From NCBI GenBank assembly GCA_946406115.1, contig OX291552.1, positions 6,014,001-6,078,000 on the forward strand: a stretch of DNA of 64,000 nt. Reading direction: 5' to 3'. The stretch comes from Apoda limacodes (taxonomy: Eukaryota > Arthropoda > Insecta > Lepidoptera > Limacodidae). The notes under the pieces are model-generated. The model was not told where the DNA came from. It ran no database searches and saw only the letters and a program-made list of their open reading frames with translations. Every line of letters starts with the position of its first letter. Within the stretch, counting starts at the first letter, position 1. Below are positions 61,896-64,000 of the stretch, in pieces. A program made the translations under genes and the position numbers.

Positions 61896-63050
61896 TGAGA
61901 AAGACCCCCCATTGTGTTGTCTTGCTATTTCGGAGGCCAAGAAAGACCTGATAAGTCCTTGTATTAAAGAAATTATATCTCTTAAGTTGCATCCGTGGTA
62001 CTATTCCCCACCTAGTAGCAAAACTACATTAGATGTAGTAGGCGAATCAGATTTTATTAACGGAGAATGTTTCCATGAAACGGTTCTTTTATAATTTTTA
62101 TCCATTTCAAGCACACAAAGATATCAACTTCAACTTATACAAAAGGCACAAAAGGCTTTACTGAGACCTTATTGGAAACAGTCTCGCGCTATTCGGATTA
62201 TGGGATTTCGGAGAAAAATGTCTGCAAGATAATTCAGACTTCCATACTTTTTTCTCTCGAATTACAGAGACAGAATAGCTCGAAACTGTTCCCAAGAAAA
62301 GTAGTTAGTTTGGCTAACGGTGACGCGCCCATGCTGGCCACAACGTGTTCCTGGAAGGCAGTAAAGAAGAAGCTAAATCGCATTCGGGTGCAGTTACGTG
62401 CAACTCATCAAATTTAAAAAACAGGAAAAAGATTTAATACATGCTTATATAATTCATTTTGCAAACTGAAAACTCACTAAAATTAATTATTTATTTGTTA
62501 CTACGGTAAGTTTTGTCATATTAAACAAAATCATATTTGTATATTCACTCAAACGACTTAGTTAGTTGCAACCCAACCCAACCTAAAAGCATGGGTTTTT
62601 TGGTCACCACAATCATATAGTGAATTTTCTTTACGAGTCCAGAAGCGATTTTAATCAATATTTCGAAGTAAAACTAACTTAGTGCGCTGAGGCAATTTAA
62701 ATATCATTCTATCATAAAAATATGTCTAAATTCATTAAGTTATTTTGTCTTCTCATGTGTAAGGAATAATCGTTGCATTTGGTGAGTTTTGACATTTCCT
62801 ATCTCAGTCATACAAAGAGCTAGAGCCATGGTGGTAGGATAGAAAAATAAAGAAAAAAATGTGAACACATAATGTTAATTTTCGCTCTACGCGGACGATA
62901 TACAAGTACTAGACAAAAAATGTATGAATATTCTCATCAAATAAATTAAGTTTTTTTTCTACAACTATTTAAAAATCATGAAAAAACTTATGTATTTCGA
63001 TGAGCTGACCTTTTATGATACATTTTTCGTGTGAATTTTAAACAGTTAAT
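61896..63050. other. Spacer upstream of gene C, one unrecognised frame
   Basis: A frame at 62172-62417 (81 codons, METVSRYSDYGISEKNVCKI at the start, basic C-terminus) and the end of the frame before it (61900-62091, LISPCIKEIISLKLHPWYYS) have non-random composition but match nothing I recognise. From 62420 on the sequence is AT-rich and featureless. Confidence 0.35.
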
Positions 63051-63540
63051 ATTTGATGACATTGATGAGTACATTCTAGACAATTTAAAGTGCTTCCTTG
63101 AAGACAAATATTATTCTTTATTTGACAAAATATATACTCACATCAAAACAACAAATTGAAACAATGTTATTCTTGAGCCAACACAATATTGTTTTTCTCA
63201 TATAGGAAACAACATAATTCTTGACCAAATGAATATTATCTCAACTGAAGACAAAGTTTTTTGTACGAAATTTTGTATGAAATATGTGGTGTGGGGACTA
63301 ACATATATTTTAATGATGGTAACGATAGAGTACATCGTAGGCAGCAACGTTAGTATGGTTAATATTTTTCTGTGACCCTCTCCAGCCCGCTGGAAAAAAA
63401 TAAAATCTAAAGGAGGTGTGTTCCAATGACCGACCAATTTTTTGATGAAAATCGATCGAACCGAAATCCCCCAGGTTCCATCCTTTATATCAGAGTTGGT
63501 TAAAATTGTTAAAAAAAAACTTATAAAAAATATTATTTTA
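63051..63540. repeat. Repeat block upstream of gene C
   Basis: Bases 63050-63290 are AT-rich with recurrences of TTCTTGA and TTGACAA. Bases 63300-63385 (ACATCGTAGGCAGCAACGTT) are the inverted match of 11560-11645. Bases 63430-63455 (GACCAATTTTTTGATGAAAA) match 34434-34455. Confidence 0.5.
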
Positions 63541-63775
63541 AACGTATATATCTTTCTGCGACTTTTAAAACAGATGTTGGATTATCATTGGACCACGACT
63601 TACTTCTGAATTCAAGGTTAAAAATTCCGTCACCTATTTGTTTCCGCCTTCTGCTTCTGTTCCAAAACGGCGTGAAAAAATTAATTAACATAAAATTATA
63701 AAACATTTAATTTTTATAGCTAATAAGATAGTTAAGTGTAGTGAAGAACGCTTAGAAGGCGGTCATTACTACAAA
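63541..63775 (+). promoter_or_regulatory. Promoter and 5-prime UTR of COE gene C
   Basis: TTGGACCACGACTTA, CCAAAACGGCGTGAAAAAAT and GAAGAACGCTTAGAAGGCGG are shared with gene A almost base for base. TATAAAA at 63697-63703 is 79 nt before the ATG, as in A. Confidence 0.65.
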
Positions 63776-63967
63776 ATGAATTGCATTAAGTGTTTCTTGG
63801 TTTTAATATTTTTAAACGAAAATGCTGTAGTACAGTCAAGTGTTATTATAAACACATCATATGGCACGTTAGCAGGAGAATGGAATGAAACTGATACTGG
63901 GAAAACCTATGCTACATTTCGAGGTGTTCCTTATGCAGAACCACCAGTTGGTGAAAACAGATTTGAG
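63776..63967 (+). CDS. Type-B carboxylesterase, COE gene C, exon 1 (partial gene)
   Basis: 192 nt, the same length as exon 1 of A and B, donor GTAACA. It begins MNCIKCFLVLIFLNENAVVQ and ends in ENRFE. TFRGVPYAEPPVG is present. It mixes features of A (WNETDTG) and B (the leader MxCIKCF and GTLAGEW). The remaining nine exons would lie beyond 64000, so whether the gene is intact is unknown. Confidence 0.88.
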
Positions 63968-64000
63968 GTAACATCACAATATACGTTCAGATTTAGTATG

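Overview
The window looks like nuclear DNA of a lepidopteran (moth or butterfly). It carries three head-to-tail copies of a multi-exon type-B carboxylesterase (COE) gene with kilobase introns. The surrounding DNA is AT-rich and packed with repeat types familiar from Lepidoptera: short Helentron-type elements with a 3-prime hairpin, CR1/Jockey-type LINE tails, palindromic MITEs and tRNA-derived SINEs. There is also a decayed insect-type 28S rRNA fragment. No bacterial genes, CRISPR arrays or intact tRNA genes were seen.

Layout. 1-597: the gag of a Copia-type retrotransposon, minus strand, running off the left edge. 808-1540: a decayed 28S rRNA pseudogene. 1580-2190: LINE-derived debris. 2416-11078: two Helentron-type elements end to end, the second split by a Ty3/gypsy LTR retrotransposon (3035-10875, minus strand) with intact gag and pol frames and LTRs differing at 1 of 899 shared bases. 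11880-32433: COE gene A, ten exons, 551 codons. 32434-35084: spacer. 35085-58625: COE gene B, ten exons with identical lengths and phases, 551 codons, about 91 % identical in protein to A by exon-by-exon reading. 58626-63540: spacer with a SINE, a hairpin element and a minus-strand LINE 5-prime half. 63540-64000: promoter and exon 1 of COE gene C, which continues past the right edge.

The three esterase genes share a block of about 230 bp ending at the ATG, with TATAAAA 73-79 nt upstream of it, so they are probably regulated alike. The predicted proteins have a hydrophobic N-terminus, the HGGG oxyanion hole, the EDC signature and the type-B nucleophile signature. The elbow reads GSSSG instead of the usual GESAG, and the acidic residue is Asp instead of Glu. 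Catalysis is likely but the active site is not textbook.

The introns record relative history. A LINE tail just upstream of exon 7, and a minisatellite grown from the exon 7 splice donor, are in both A and B and so predate the duplication. A mariner element (53009-54104) is only in B. A large LINE (17487-20975) and an inverted pair of unclassified repeats around exon 9 are only in A.
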